Source: Neptunicoccus cionae
Lineage (GTDB): Bacteria > Pseudomonadota > Alphaproteobacteria > Rhodobacterales > Rhodobacteraceae
Reading direction: 5' to 3'
NCBI RefSeq assembly: GCF_014643735.1
Contig: NZ_BMKA01000002.1
Location: 682,001 to 746,000 of the forward strand
Length of the DNA stretch: 64,000 nucleotides
Every line of letters begins with the position of its first letter. The stretch's first letter is position 1. Both the position numbers and the translations under genes were made by a program. Positions 24,185 through 33,762 of the stretch are shown here, in pieces. The notes under the pieces are model-generated. The model saw nothing but the letters and a program-made list of their open reading frames with translations. It had not been told where the DNA came from and did no database searches.

Positions 24185-25363
24185 ATGAAAGACACTGATC
24201 GCGCGGCCGAGGCCCTCAACGGTGTGTCCCTGACCCTCACCAACGCGCGCATCGTTTTGAAAGACGATGTGATCAACGGAACACTGCGCGTCGAAGACGG
24301 GATCATCACAGCCATCGATACCGGCAACAGCGCACTTAACGGGGCGATTGATCTGGGGGGCGATTTCCTGTCACCGGGTCTGGTCGAGCTGCACACCGAC
24401 AATCTGGAACGGCACATGCAGCCGCGCCCCGGTGTGAAATGGCCAACCAAAGCAGCAGCAATCGCCCATGATGCAGAGCTGGCCTCGGTCGGGATCACCA
24501 CGGTATTTGATGCGCTGCGGGTTGGATCTTCGGTCAGCCAGACAACCACGAACTATCGCAAATACGCCCGCGAACTGGCCAATGATATTCTGGACCTGCA
24601 AAACAGCGGTGCCATGCGGATCAGCCACTTTCTGCATCTGCGCGCCGAGATTTGCTCTGAGACACTGATCGCGGAAATGGAAGAATTCAGCCGCGCGGAT
24701 CGGGTGGGGATTGTCAGCCTTATGGATCACACCCCAGGCCAGCGGCAGTTCCGCGACCTAAGCAAAATGGACGAATACCTGCGGGGCAAATACGGGATGA
24801 CACCGACAGAGATCAGCGCCCATTACGAAATGCTCTACGCCATTCACGAAAAATACGGCGCCGTTCACGAAGAAGGCGCAGCACGGATCGGGCGAGACCT
24901 GGGCGCCGTGCTTGCCAGTCATGATGACACAACGGTTTCGGATGTGGATATGTCGATTGGCAAAGGCGTGCGGGTGGCAGAATTTCCCACGACCCTTGAA
25001 GCTGCGAAGGCCTGTCAGGACGCCGATATCCGCGTGATGATGGGCGCACCCAACCTGCTGCGCGGGGGCAGTCATTCCGGCAATGTTGCCGCGCAGGAAC
25101 TGGTGCAGGACGGGGTTCTGGATGTGCTGAGTTCGGATTACGCGCCGTCGTCCCTGCTGATGGGAGCGGTGCGTCTGGGGCTGGAACAGGGCAATATGGC
25201 CACCGGCCTGCGCACCGTGACACACCAGCCTGCGCACGCGGTGGATTTGCAGGATCGTGGCGAAATCGCTGTCGGGAAGCGGGCCGATCTGTTGGCGTTC
25301 TCCCTGTCCTATCATCTGCCCTGCATCAAAGGCGTGTGGAGCAACGGGCAGCGCGTCGGCTAG
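24185..25363 (+). CDS. phnM: ribose 1-methylphosphonate 5-triphosphate diphosphatase PhnM
   Basis: 392 residues from ATG 24185; ATG 24140 (15 residues longer) is the main alternative and no ribosome-binding site decides between them. It is an amidohydrolase-fold enzyme with the early metal site VELHTDNLERHMQPRPG and later SDYAPSS. It removes pyrophosphate from the triphosphate intermediate before C-P cleavage. It is detached from the main operon by the opposed DUF1045 gene, so needs its own promoter. Confidence 0.92.
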   Translation: MKDTDRAAEALNGVSLTLTNARIVLKDDVINGTLRVEDGIITAIDTGNSALNGAIDLGGDFLSPGLVELHTDNLERHMQPRPGVKWPTKAAAIAHDAELASVGITTVFDALRVGSSVSQTTTNYRKYARELANDILDLQNSGAMRISHFLHLRAEICSETLIAEMEEFSRADRVGIVSLMDHTPGQRQFRDLSKMDEYLRGKYGMTPTEISAHYEMLYAIHEKYGAVHEEGAARIGRDLGAVLASHDDTTVSDVDMSIGKGVRVAEFPTTLEAAKACQDADIRVMMGAPNLLRGGSHSGNVAAQELVQDGVLDVLSSDYAPSSLLMGAVRLGLEQGNMATGLRTVTHQPAHAVDLQDRGEIAVGKRADLLAFSLSYHLPCIKGVWSNGQRVG

Positions 25364-25398
25364 ATTGCAAGCGTTCAAAGTTCAGGTGCAGGCAGTGC

Positions 25399-28300
25399 TC
25401 AGATTGCCTGCGCCTCTTGCAGTTCGATTTTCAGACGGGCCTCTTGCGCTGCCTTTGGCGTCGAAAACCGTGCCAGCAGAAGATAGGCTACTGGGGTCAG
25501 AAACAGGGTCGATACTGTCGCCAGTCCCAGCCCGCCCACGATCACCCAGCCCAGCGCTTCACGGGCTTCGGCCCCCGCACCTGATGACAGGATCAGAGGC
25601 ACGCCGCCGATCACGGTTGAGGTCATCGTCATCATCACCGGACGCAACCGCACGGTGGAGGCTTCCAGAATGGCGCTGTAGACATCCTGCCCGCGATCGC
25701 GCAACTGGTTGGCAAATTCCACGATCAGGATACCGTTCTTGGCCATGATCCCGATCAGCATCACCAAACCAATCTGGCTGTAGACGTTCAGGCTCAGCCC
25801 CGTCAGCACCAGCGCAAAAACCGCGCAGGCCAGTCCGATTGGCACGGTAGACATGACAACCACCGCAGAAATAAAGCTTTCAAACTGGGCCGAAAGCACC
25901 AGAAACACCACCAGAATGGCAAAGCCGAAGGTCACGAACAGGCCAGCGTTCGTCTGATCCAGTGTCGCAGCTTCGGCCAGCGGCACGATGAAGTTTTCCT
26001 CGGAGAGAACTTCCTCGCCCAACCGTTCGACACTTGCCAGCGCATCGCCAAGCGACAAGTCCGGTGTCAGGCCAGCCGTGATCTCGACCGAGCGTTTCTG
26101 CCCCTCGCGGTCCAGTTCCGGTGCCACGGCCCGTTCCTCCAGTGTCACAAAGCTCGACATGGGCACCATCTGGCCGTCGCCTGTCTGCACAAAGATGTTT
26201 TCCAGATCGCCCGGATCATTTACAGGATCAGCGGTGGACAACATCTGCACGTCGTAGCTGGTGTCATCAATAAACACCGAGCCCACCTTGCGCCCGTCCA
26301 GAACCGCCTGCAACGCTTCGCCCAAACCAGTGATGTCGATCCCCAGATCAGACGCCCGCGTGCGGTCGATCTGCACGAAAAGCTGTGGCTGGGTGGTTTC
26401 GTATTGCAACTGCACCTTGCCCATGCCCGGCACTTCGTTCATCCGGTCCACCAGAGTCTCGGCCACGTCCGCCAGCTGCCCGTAATTATCCCCCGTGATG
26501 GCAAAGGCCAGCCCGCGCCCAGCGCCCCGGATGCCCAGCGAATTGGGCTGGATCGCAAAGGCCCGCACGCCGACAATATCCCGCAGACCGCGATTGATCT
26601 GGGACACAATCTCCTGTTGCGAGCGCTCTCTTTCATCCCATTTGGCAAGGGTGAACACCATGAACCCGCGATTGTCTGCGCCAAATCCGGTGATGGAGAA
26701 CACATTTGTGATCTCACCGCTTTGCCGCAGAGGTTCGACCGCATCCTCGATCTGCTGCATCTTGCTTTGTGTGTAGGACAGGGACACCCCTTGGGATGCT
26801 GTCAAGCTCAGCAGGGCAACGGCGCGGTCTTCGCGCGGGGTCAGTTCCTGCCGGATGCCCCCCGCCATGAACGCGGCCGTCACAGTGAACAGCACCGCCA
26901 CTAGTACAACGGCAAAGGGCACGGCCAGAACCGCACGCAGGGCAGTGGCGTAGCTGCGCGACAGGACACCCCCCAGCCAGATCATCGGTCCCTTCTGGTC
27001 CGTTGATTGTGGCTTGCGCGTTAGCAGACGGCTGGCGAGAACCGGACAGAAAGTCAGCGCCACAACCGAGGATAACATCACCGCAATCGCCAGTGTAAAG
27101 CCGAATTCGCGGAACAACCCGCCCACCTGTCCGGGTAGGAAGGACAGCGGAATAAACACCGCTGCCAGAGTGGCTGTCGTGGTCACAACCGCAAAGAACA
27201 CCTGCTGCGTGCCCAGCACCGCCGCCGCCCGTGGTCCCATGCCCTGACTGCGCAGCCGCACGATATTTTCCAGCACAACGATGGCATCATCGACCACCAT
27301 CCCCGTCGCCAGCACCAACGCCAGAAGGGTGAGGATATTGATAGAGAACCCCACCAGATAGATCGCCGCCAGCGCCCCGATCAGCGCCACCGGAAGGGTC
27401 AGCGCGGGTATAAGTGTGGCGCGAAAATCCCGCAGAAAGATGAAGATCACAATCACCACAATCGACACTGCCAGAAGAAGGGTCTTCACCACTTCGGTGA
27501 TAGAGCCTTCGATAAAGACCGCATCATCGGAGGTAACAAAAATGCTGACATCTTCGGGCAGTGTCGCGTCCAGTTCGGCCACCACAGCGCGGACATTCTT
27601 GGAAATTTCCAACGTGTTGGATGTGGCCTGCCGGATGACCCCGATGCCAAGGCCGGATTGTCCGTTCGCCCGCAAAACGGTCTCACCCGGTGCTGGCCCA
27701 AGGGTCACACGGGCCACATCGCCAAGGACCACGTTGGTGCGAATTTCCAGCGCTTCAAAGGCCGCCGCCGTGGCTACACTCGCCGTGGTACGCACATTAA
27801 TGGACTGGCTGTCGCCGGCGAGATCACCCGATGGGGAGTCATAGGCCACATCCGCCAGACTGTTGCGCACATCCGCCAGTGTCAGCCCGCGACTGGCCAG
27901 TTCCAACTGGTCGATGTCCACACGAAACACCGGATCGCGGTCGCCGTAGACCTGTAAATCCGCCACCCCGTCCACCGAGATCAGGCGGTCCTCGACCCGA
28001 TCCTGCACGATCCGTGTCAGGTCCTGCGGAGAGCGCCCAGAAGACGTTACAGCAATCCGCATCACAGCCTGCGCGTTGGCATCTGCTTTGACGATCTGGG
28101 GCTGTTCAGCCGTGTCGGGCAGCTGGTTCACGATCCGCGCCACCGCATCACGCACATCTGTCGCGGCTATGTCGATGTTTACCTTGTCGTCAAATTCCAG
28201 CGTTACGCGGCTGCGCCCGAAACGGGAGTTGGACGAGATGGATCGCACACCTGCAACACGCCCGACAGCGCCTTCGATCCGGCCTGTGACCTCTTGATCT

Positions 28301-28515
28301 ACTGTTTCAGGGGCCGCGCCAGAAAACTGTGTGGTAACGGTGACCACGGGGCGGTCCACATTCGGCAGTTCGCGGATTTCCGCACCGAAGAACCCTGCAA
28401 TTCCGGCAAGTACGATCAGCGCGTTCAGCACAAAGGCGAGGATCGGGCGGCGCACAAAAAGGGCTGTCCCCGACGCCAAACCTTCCGGAGCCGTTTCTTC
28501 AGCTGGCGCAGTCAT
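25399..28515 (-). CDS. RND efflux pump inner-membrane transporter
   Basis: 1038 residues, the normal length for an AcrB/MexF-type HAE1 transporter with 12 membrane helices and two large periplasmic loops. The start has one helix (FVLNALIVLAGIAGFFG), and the proton-relay acid pair is visible in GMVVDDAIVVLENIVR in helix 4. It is the drug/proton antiporter of a tripartite pump. It overlaps the adaptor gene by 4 bases. No outer-membrane channel gene is nearby, so a shared TolC is probable. The substrate is unknown. Confidence 0.92.
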   Translation of the reverse strand: MTAPAEETAPEGLASGTALFVRRPILAFVLNALIVLAGIAGFFGAEIRELPNVDRPVVTVTTQFSGAAPETVDQEVTGRIEGAVGRVAGVRSISSNSRFGRSRVTLEFDDKVNIDIAATDVRDAVARIVNQLPDTAEQPQIVKADANAQAVMRIAVTSSGRSPQDLTRIVQDRVEDRLISVDGVADLQVYGDRDPVFRVDIDQLELASRGLTLADVRNSLADVAYDSPSGDLAGDSQSINVRTTASVATAAAFEALEIRTNVVLGDVARVTLGPAPGETVLRANGQSGLGIGVIRQATSNTLEISKNVRAVVAELDATLPEDVSIFVTSDDAVFIEGSITEVVKTLLLAVSIVVIVIFIFLRDFRATLIPALTLPVALIGALAAIYLVGFSINILTLLALVLATGMVVDDAIVVLENIVRLRSQGMGPRAAAVLGTQQVFFAVVTTTATLAAVFIPLSFLPGQVGGLFREFGFTLAIAVMLSSVVALTFCPVLASRLLTRKPQSTDQKGPMIWLGGVLSRSYATALRAVLAVPFAVVLVAVLFTVTAAFMAGGIRQELTPREDRAVALLSLTASQGVSLSYTQSKMQQIEDAVEPLRQSGEITNVFSITGFGADNRGFMVFTLAKWDERERSQQEIVSQINRGLRDIVGVRAFAIQPNSLGIRGAGRGLAFAITGDNYGQLADVAETLVDRMNEVPGMGKVQLQYETTQPQLFVQIDRTRASDLGIDITGLGEALQAVLDGRKVGSVFIDDTSYDVQMLSTADPVNDPGDLENIFVQTGDGQMVPMSSFVTLEERAVAPELDREGQKRSVEITAGLTPDLSLGDALASVERLGEEVLSEENFIVPLAEAATLDQTNAGLFVTFGFAILVVFLVLSAQFESFISAVVVMSTVPIGLACAVFALVLTGLSLNVYSQIGLVMLIGIMAKNGILIVEFANQLRDRGQDVYSAILEASTVRLRPVMMTMTSTVIGGVPLILSSGAGAEAREALGWVIVGGLGLATVSTLFLTPVAYLLLARFSTPKAAQEARLKIELQEAQAI

Positions 28516-29651
28516 GTGCGATCCCCGATGCCTTTCTGAACAGCTGCGGCCTTTTTAGACAGCACAACCTCGGCCCCTCCGCGTAGTGTCTGCACGCCTT
28601 CGGTGACGATCTCGTCGCCCGGTTTCAGAAAATCACTGTCCACAAGGATGCTGTCACTGTTGCGCTGCCGGATTTCCAGCGCGGCGCGGTGGACCTTGCC
28701 ATCGCGCAGCACCCAGACGAACGCTCCGTCGCTGGACCATTGCAACGCCAGCGGCGCGATAGACAGCAGCGTTTCCCCCGGAAAGCTCAGACCGACCGAA
28801 AAGGCCATGCCCGCGCGCAATTGATCCGCCTCATTGTCGAGCTGCCCCTGCACCCGCAAGGTCCGGCTGGTGCGCTCCACGATGGTATCAACCGCGCTGA
28901 TCTCTCCGGTCATTTCCACATTCCGCAGACCCAGCGGGGTAGCTGTGAACGGTTGTCCGGTTTTAATCTTGCCAATCACCCGTTCGGGGACGCGAAAATC
29001 TATCAGGATTTGCGAGCGGTCGGTGATCGTGACCAGAACATCCTGCGCGTTAACACGGTCCCCCACCGCAATGTCGATGATCCCTGTATAACCGGAGACC
29101 GGCGCTTCGATCTTGCGTTGTTCCAGATTGTATTCTGCCTGTCGCAAGGCCAGTTCCGCATTGCGCAAGGACAGTTGCGTTTCCCGCAGGCGCACCTCGG
29201 TTACAGCCCCTGTAGTTTCCAGCCGCGCAATACGCTCTGCTGCGGCCTGAGCATCCTCCAGCCTGACGCGGGCCTGCTCTACTGCAATGGTTTCGGCTTC
29301 ATCCTCAAGACGGGCAATCACCTGCCCCTTCTCAACATAGCCGCCCGCCGACAAGGGCAGTTCGGTAATCAACCCCACCGCCTTGGCGCGTACCGCGATA
29401 GAGTGCAGCGCCCGCCCGTCCCCGATCGCACTGATCCGGTCGGCAAGGGTCTGTTCGCTGACCAATGCTGTCACCACCTGTGCCGGCCCCCGTTGGAACC
29501 TACCGCGCCCCGCACCAGTGTCTTCAGGCTGCGCAATTTCGATGCCGAGTTTGGCGAGAAAAGGGGCTGCCGAAGGCACGTAGGTGGCCCAGATATAAAG
29601 CGCCGCAGCAAGGGCCGTTGCACAGAGGATAATCTGGCGCAAGACGTTCAT
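28512..29651 (-). CDS. RND efflux periplasmic adaptor (membrane fusion protein)
   Basis: 379 residues. An N-terminal anchor helix or uncleaved signal (about 5-25) precedes a lipoyl half-motif, a coiled-coil hairpin (EQARVRLEDAQAAAERI and following), a second lipoyl part, and beta-barrel domains. It bridges the RND pump to an outer-membrane channel. It is first of the two-gene operon. An inverted repeat upstream at 29698-29717 may be an operator. Confidence 0.9.
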   Translation of the reverse strand: MNVLRQIILCATALAAALYIWATYVPSAAPFLAKLGIEIAQPEDTGAGRGRFQRGPAQVVTALVSEQTLADRISAIGDGRALHSIAVRAKAVGLITELPLSAGGYVEKGQVIARLEDEAETIAVEQARVRLEDAQAAAERIARLETTGAVTEVRLRETQLSLRNAELALRQAEYNLEQRKIEAPVSGYTGIIDIAVGDRVNAQDVLVTITDRSQILIDFRVPERVIGKIKTGQPFTATPLGLRNVEMTGEISAVDTIVERTSRTLRVQGQLDNEADQLRAGMAFSVGLSFPGETLLSIAPLALQWSSDGAFVWVLRDGKVHRAALEIRQRNSDSILVDSDFLKPGDEIVTEGVQTLRGGAEVVLSKKAAAVQKGIGDRT

Positions 29652-29697
29652 CGGTTTTGTCCTTGTCGGTTCTGTCTGGCCTTTCCGGCCCGTTCAA

Positions 29698-29717
29698 TTG
29701 TGCAGAGTATTACACAA
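29698..29717. promoter_or_regulatory. inverted repeat upstream of the RND operon
   Basis: TTGTG (29698-29702) and CACAA (29713-29717) flank 10 bases, 46 bases upstream of the adaptor start. The size and place suit a TetR-type operator, but no such regulator gene is adjacent. The centre (CAGAGTATTAC) also resembles part of the element at 32728. Confidence 0.3.
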
Positions 29718-29797
29718 GTCGGCCCCCGCAGAACGCGGAAGACAGAGGATTTCAATGAAATCTACGTTACCCGACAAAAAAGGTAAAAGCCAAGTCG

Positions 29798-31360
29798 TTA
29801 CAGGAAGGTCTCTTTCAGGGTCCGCTTCAAAACCTTGCCATTCGCGTTGCGCGGCAGGGGCGTTTCAGAGATCGAATAGCTCTCGGGGACTTTGTAGTCG
29901 CTCAGGTTCGCAGCACATAGGGCGTTGAGCGCGGTTTCGTCCAGCTGTCCGGATTTGGGGCAGATCACTGCGTGAACCCTCTCACCCAATACAGCGCAGG
30001 GTTTGGCGATGATCGCAGCTTCTGCCACATCGGGATGGGTCATCAACACGCTTTCCACCTCGGAACTGAACACCTTGTAGCCGCCGCGATTAACCACATC
30101 TTTGATCCGGTCGAATATCCGCACATACCCCTGTTCATCCATCGCCCCCATATCACCGGAACGCCAGAACCCGCCGACAAATTCGGATGCGGTAGCATCG
30201 GGGCGGTTCCAGTAACCAGCCACAACCATCGGGCCGCGAATCCAGATTTCCCCGACCGTCCCCGTGGGACATTCGCGCATGTCATCACCCATGATCAGGG
30301 TTTCACCACAGGCCACAGGTTTGCCGATAGTGTCAAACGCCGAGCGGTCCGCATCCAGTGGCATGATCGTTGAAGGAGAGGTGGTTTCAGTGGCGCCATA
30401 GGCGTTTACCAAGGTCAGGTCGGGCACCAGTTCCGCCAGCTTTTCAATCGTCGGCACCGGCATCGGCGCACCGCCATAGGCACCGATGCGCAAAGAGCTG
30501 AGGTCAAACTGCGTCAGATCCTCGCGCAGGAGGATCAGGTTATACATAGCCGGAACCATCACCGAATAGCTGATCCTTTCGGATTGGGTCACGTCCAGCA
30601 CGGCGCGGGTGTTGAATGCCTCTTGCATGACCAGTTTGGACCCAACCCCGAGACTGGTCATCACCAGCGCAATCAGCCCTGTCACGTGGGTTGCAGGCAC
30701 CACCAGAAGGGCCGCATCCTGTTCATCCAGTTCCAGATGATGGGCGAAATGCAGCATCGAATGAATAATCCCGAGATGGGTCAGCATCGCGCCTTTGGGT
30801 TTTCCGGTGGTGCCAGAGGTGTAAAGGATACAGGCCAGATCGTCTTCATCCATCGCAGGCGCAGCCGGATCAAATCCGTCGGGGGCGCTGCGTTCGATAC
30901 TGTCGATGTCCAGACGCCATTTCAGATCTGGCACATCGTCTTTCGCCGGAATGGCAGCATCATGGGCGGGGTCGTAGATCAGACCGGCCGCACCGCAGTC
31001 GTTCAGGATAAAGGCGGTTTCGGGTGCAGCTTCACGCACGTTCATCGGCACCGGAACCGCCCCGAGCCGCCAGATAGCAAGCAAGGAAACCACAAACTCC
31101 AACCGATTGGACAGGATCAACCCGACACGGCTCTCGCCCGACAGGCCGAGCTTTTGCAACTGCGCGGCGCATCCGTCCACCCGATCCGACAACTGCTTGT
31201 AGCTAAGCCTCTCACGTTCATCCACAACGGCCGTGCGGTCTGCAAAACGGGTGATGATGCCGTCGATCTGCTCCATCACCTGCTTGGCCCGATCCTCAAA
31301 ACAGGTCACTGCGCGGTCTTTGAAGTGAACTTCCTTGCGGGTGGTGGGCGTCAGGGTCAT
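29798..31360 (-). CDS. acyl-CoA ligase (AMP-forming) 1
   Basis: 520 residues of the ANL adenylating family. ATP-binding loop YTSGTTGKPKG, motif YGATETTSP, the hinge RSGDMGAMDEQGYVRIFDRIKD and catalytic Lys in NANGKVLKRTL are all present. It activates a carboxylic acid as its CoA thioester; chain length cannot be read. It is 97 bases downstream of the kinase gene on the same strand, so both may form one unit from the promoter at about 32.5 kb, which holds a candidate operator. Confidence 0.9.
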   Translation of the reverse strand: MTLTPTTRKEVHFKDRAVTCFEDRAKQVMEQIDGIITRFADRTAVVDERERLSYKQLSDRVDGCAAQLQKLGLSGESRVGLILSNRLEFVVSLLAIWRLGAVPVPMNVREAAPETAFILNDCGAAGLIYDPAHDAAIPAKDDVPDLKWRLDIDSIERSAPDGFDPAAPAMDEDDLACILYTSGTTGKPKGAMLTHLGIIHSMLHFAHHLELDEQDAALLVVPATHVTGLIALVMTSLGVGSKLVMQEAFNTRAVLDVTQSERISYSVMVPAMYNLILLREDLTQFDLSSLRIGAYGGAPMPVPTIEKLAELVPDLTLVNAYGATETTSPSTIMPLDADRSAFDTIGKPVACGETLIMGDDMRECPTGTVGEIWIRGPMVVAGYWNRPDATASEFVGGFWRSGDMGAMDEQGYVRIFDRIKDVVNRGGYKVFSSEVESVLMTHPDVAEAAIIAKPCAVLGERVHAVICPKSGQLDETALNALCAANLSDYKVPESYSISETPLPRNANGKVLKRTLKETFL

Positions 31361-31457
31361 ATCTGAACTTTCTTGAAGGGACTTTCAGGCCGCTGGTGCG
31401 GTTTTGCGAAGGCTAGGTCCGGCGACGATGCGTTACAATAACGACGTTACTGCACAA

Positions 31458-32489
31458 TCACCCGATGGCCTGTTGCGCCTTATCACCAGACAACAGCGTT
31501 TCGGCAAGCAGTGCAAACTCCGGCGCCATTGCGCCCACGGCAACCGCATCATCATGGGCCGCCTGCCCTGCCTGCGCCCGCGCGGTGATACCGGCGAGGA
31601 TTACAGACATGCGATACATGGCAAAGGCGCGGTGAAAGCTTGTCAGGGGAACATCACACCCACCGCTGGCGCGGTACTGATCCAGAAACGCGGCACCATC
31701 AGGTATCCCGAGCGTCGAAAGATCGAGTCCCGCCAAGCCTCCCATCTGGTCGGGTGACAGGTCGTAAAACATCATCCAATGGGCAAGGTCCGACAGGGGA
31801 TCACCCAGCGTCGAAAGCTCCCAATCGAGCACGGCCTCGATTCGTGCAGGTTTGGTGCCGTACATCAGATTGCCGATCCGGTAATCCCCGTGGACCAGCG
31901 TCGTCGGGCTTTCTGCGGGGATGTTTTCTGCAAACCAGCCGGCCAGCGCGTCGATCCGGTTGCTGAACGCCGCCTCCATACCAGCGTCTTTCGCCGTGTC
32001 CCATTGACGCGCCCAGCGGCGGACCTGACGGGGGTAATAATCGCGTGTCTTGCCGTAATCCGAAAGCCCAGCAGCCTGCCAGTCCACACTATGAACCGCG
32101 GCAAGAACCCGCGCAGCGTCGTGAAACACCGCCCCCCGCTCCTCTGACGAAAGAGCTGGCAGATCACTGGTTTCCGACACTTGACCGTAAAGCCGCTCCA
32201 TCAAATAGAACGGCGTTCCGATGACCGCCGGATCATCCTCAAACATCACCATCTCTGGCACCGGCACATCGCTACCCGCGAGCGCTGACATCGCGCGGTG
32301 CTCCCGATCTACCGCATGGGCGCTGGAGGCTATGACGCCTGCCGGTTTCTTGCGCAGAACCAGTTCTCGTGTCGGGGTGCTGACGAACCACGTCGGGTTG
32401 GACTGCCCGCTTGTCACCGGAGCGAGCGTCACAGGCTCTCCCAATATGGTTCCGAGTATACGGGGGTCGAAATCTGGTTGGATTGCCAT
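31458..32489 (-). CDS. APH-family kinase of the ACAD10/11 type
   Basis: 343 residues from the ATG at 32489 (MAIQPDFDPR); the longer frame to 32648 would include the operator and is not likely. The catalytic loop HGDYRIGNLMYG and metal loop LDWELSTLGDPLSDLAHW match the aminoglycoside-phosphotransferase-like half of ACAD10/ACAD11 and LvaA-type enzymes, which phosphorylate the 4-hydroxyl of hydroxyacyl-CoA. A matching ACAD11-like dehydrogenase is encoded separately at 42045. The shared operator sequence upstream of both supports a common pathway. The actual substrate is unknown. Confidence 0.85.
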   Translation of the reverse strand: MAIQPDFDPRILGTILGEPVTLAPVTSGQSNPTWFVSTPTRELVLRKKPAGVIASSAHAVDREHRAMSALAGSDVPVPEMVMFEDDPAVIGTPFYLMERLYGQVSETSDLPALSSEERGAVFHDAARVLAAVHSVDWQAAGLSDYGKTRDYYPRQVRRWARQWDTAKDAGMEAAFSNRIDALAGWFAENIPAESPTTLVHGDYRIGNLMYGTKPARIEAVLDWELSTLGDPLSDLAHWMMFYDLSPDQMGGLAGLDLSTLGIPDGAAFLDQYRASGGCDVPLTSFHRAFAMYRMSVILAGITARAQAGQAAHDDAVAVGAMAPEFALLAETLLSGDKAQQAIG

Positions 32490-32526
32490 GAGTCTAGGTG
32501 TCTCGTCGTTGTGGTGATTTGCGCAT

Positions 32527-32552
32527 TTAGTGTGTGACAATAGGACATAAAT
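32527..32552. promoter_or_regulatory. FCD-regulon operator candidate, copy 1
   Basis: A 26-base element beginning TTAGTGTGTGACAATAGG and ending TAAAT, 38 bases upstream of the kinase start. It shares TTAGTGT, TGACAATA and the closing TAAAT with the element at 41934-41960 next to the GntR gene. The right half-site is weaker here (CATAAA rather than CACTAA). Confidence 0.6.
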
Positions 32553-32727
32553 AGCAGAACCCACAGGGTCAACGGTTTTCCCACCGACGCAAAATAACCT
32601 TACGGCGCGAGGGCGAGATCGGTCTGGGAACCCGCGCAACCTTGGCATAGCATAAAGGCTTACTGCGCCGGTTTCCGTCCTCCGTAGCGTCAGGCGACAA
32701 TCATATTGACAGGGGCAGCGTTTCTTA

Positions 32728-32754
32728 TCAGTGTATTACTGTCCGACACTAAAA
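32728..32754. promoter_or_regulatory. FCD-regulon operator candidate, copy 2
   Basis: A 27-base element beginning TCAGTGTATTACTGTCC and ending GACACTAAAA, about 100 bases upstream of the first crotonase gene. AGTGT (32730-32734) and ACACT (32746-32750) form an inverted repeat. It matches the 41934 copy at about 19 of 27 positions. The centre differs, so it could instead be the site of another regulator. Confidence 0.5.
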
Positions 32755-32856
32755 GAGCTTTCCCACTATGCGCCCAACGGCCTGTTCCAGATGTAGCAGA
32801 ACAACAATTCGCCCGCTCGGCGGCCCAGCAGCGTTGTGCCAGTTCGGGAGGCAGGG

Positions 32857-33732
32857 GTGACTTTCTCGACTATTCAAACGGATATTTCCGACAACGTCAT
32901 GACGTTGACCTTGAACCGGCCCGAAAAGCTGAATGCGTTCAACGACACCATGATGGACGAAATGATTGCGGCGCTCGATATCGCTGATGCAGTTGATGAT
33001 GTGCGCGCCATAGTCGTGACGGGTGCAGGGCGCGGCTTTTGTGCCGGTGCCGATCTGGATGATGCAGATGCGTTTTCGTCGGCGGATCTGGACCCGAAAT
33101 CCACCGATCCGACCACATGGAACAACCCGCAAAACCGCGATTCCGGCGGGATGCTAGCCTTGCGCCTGTTTCGATGCCTCAAGCCGGTGATCGCGGCGGT
33201 GAACGGGCCGTCTGTCGGGATCGGCAGCACCATGCAACTGCCGATGGACATCCGTATCGCGTCTGACACCGCCAAGTTCGGCTTTGTGTTTACCCGACGC
33301 GGGATCGTGCCCGAAGCCGCTTCAAGCTGGTTCCTGTCCCGCGCTGTTGGCCTGTCCACCGCGTTGGAGTGGTGCTACTCGGGCCGTGTCTTTGGCGCCG
33401 AGGAAGCGTTGGAGGCGGGATTGATCCGATCCATTCATGCGCCGGACGACCTGCTGCCAGCGGCCTATGCCATCGCGCGCGAGATTGCCGATAACGCCGC
33501 GCCGGTTTCTGTGGCCATGACCCGTCAGATGTTGTGGCAAATGGCCGGAGCGCCCCATCCGATGATGGCCCACCAGATCGACAGCCGCGCCGTTGCTGCA
33601 CGCAATGCACAGGGTGATGCCGCCGAGGGTATCTCCAGCTTCTTTGAAAAACGACAAGCCGAATTTCCGGACCGTGTCAGCACTGACATGCCCGGATTCT
33701 ATCCTTGGTGGAACGAGCCCCCTTGGGCCTGA
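32857..33732 (+). CDS. enoyl-CoA hydratase/isomerase (crotonase) 1
   Basis: 291 residues from a GTG at 32857, preferred because GGGAGG ends 5 bases before it; a GTG at 32836 has no such site. Crotonase motifs: GAGRGFCAGADLDD (oxyanion loop) and GPSVGIGSTMQLPMDIRIAS, with a catalytic Glu candidate in RRGIVPEAASSW. It would hydrate or isomerise an enoyl-CoA after the dehydrogenase or kinase steps. It is first gene of the rightward unit that continues with crotonase 2, the TRAP genes and ligase 2. Confidence 0.88.
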   Translation: MTFSTIQTDISDNVMTLTLNRPEKLNAFNDTMMDEMIAALDIADAVDDVRAIVVTGAGRGFCAGADLDDADAFSSADLDPKSTDPTTWNNPQNRDSGGMLALRLFRCLKPVIAAVNGPSVGIGSTMQLPMDIRIASDTAKFGFVFTRRGIVPEAASSWFLSRAVGLSTALEWCYSGRVFGAEEALEAGLIRSIHAPDDLLPAAYAIAREIADNAAPVSVAMTRQMLWQMAGAPHPMMAHQIDSRAVAARNAQGDAAEGISSFFEKRQAEFPDRVSTDMPGFYPWWNEPPWA

Positions 33733-33762
33733 AATATCAGTAAAGTGTTGGGAGGACACGAA

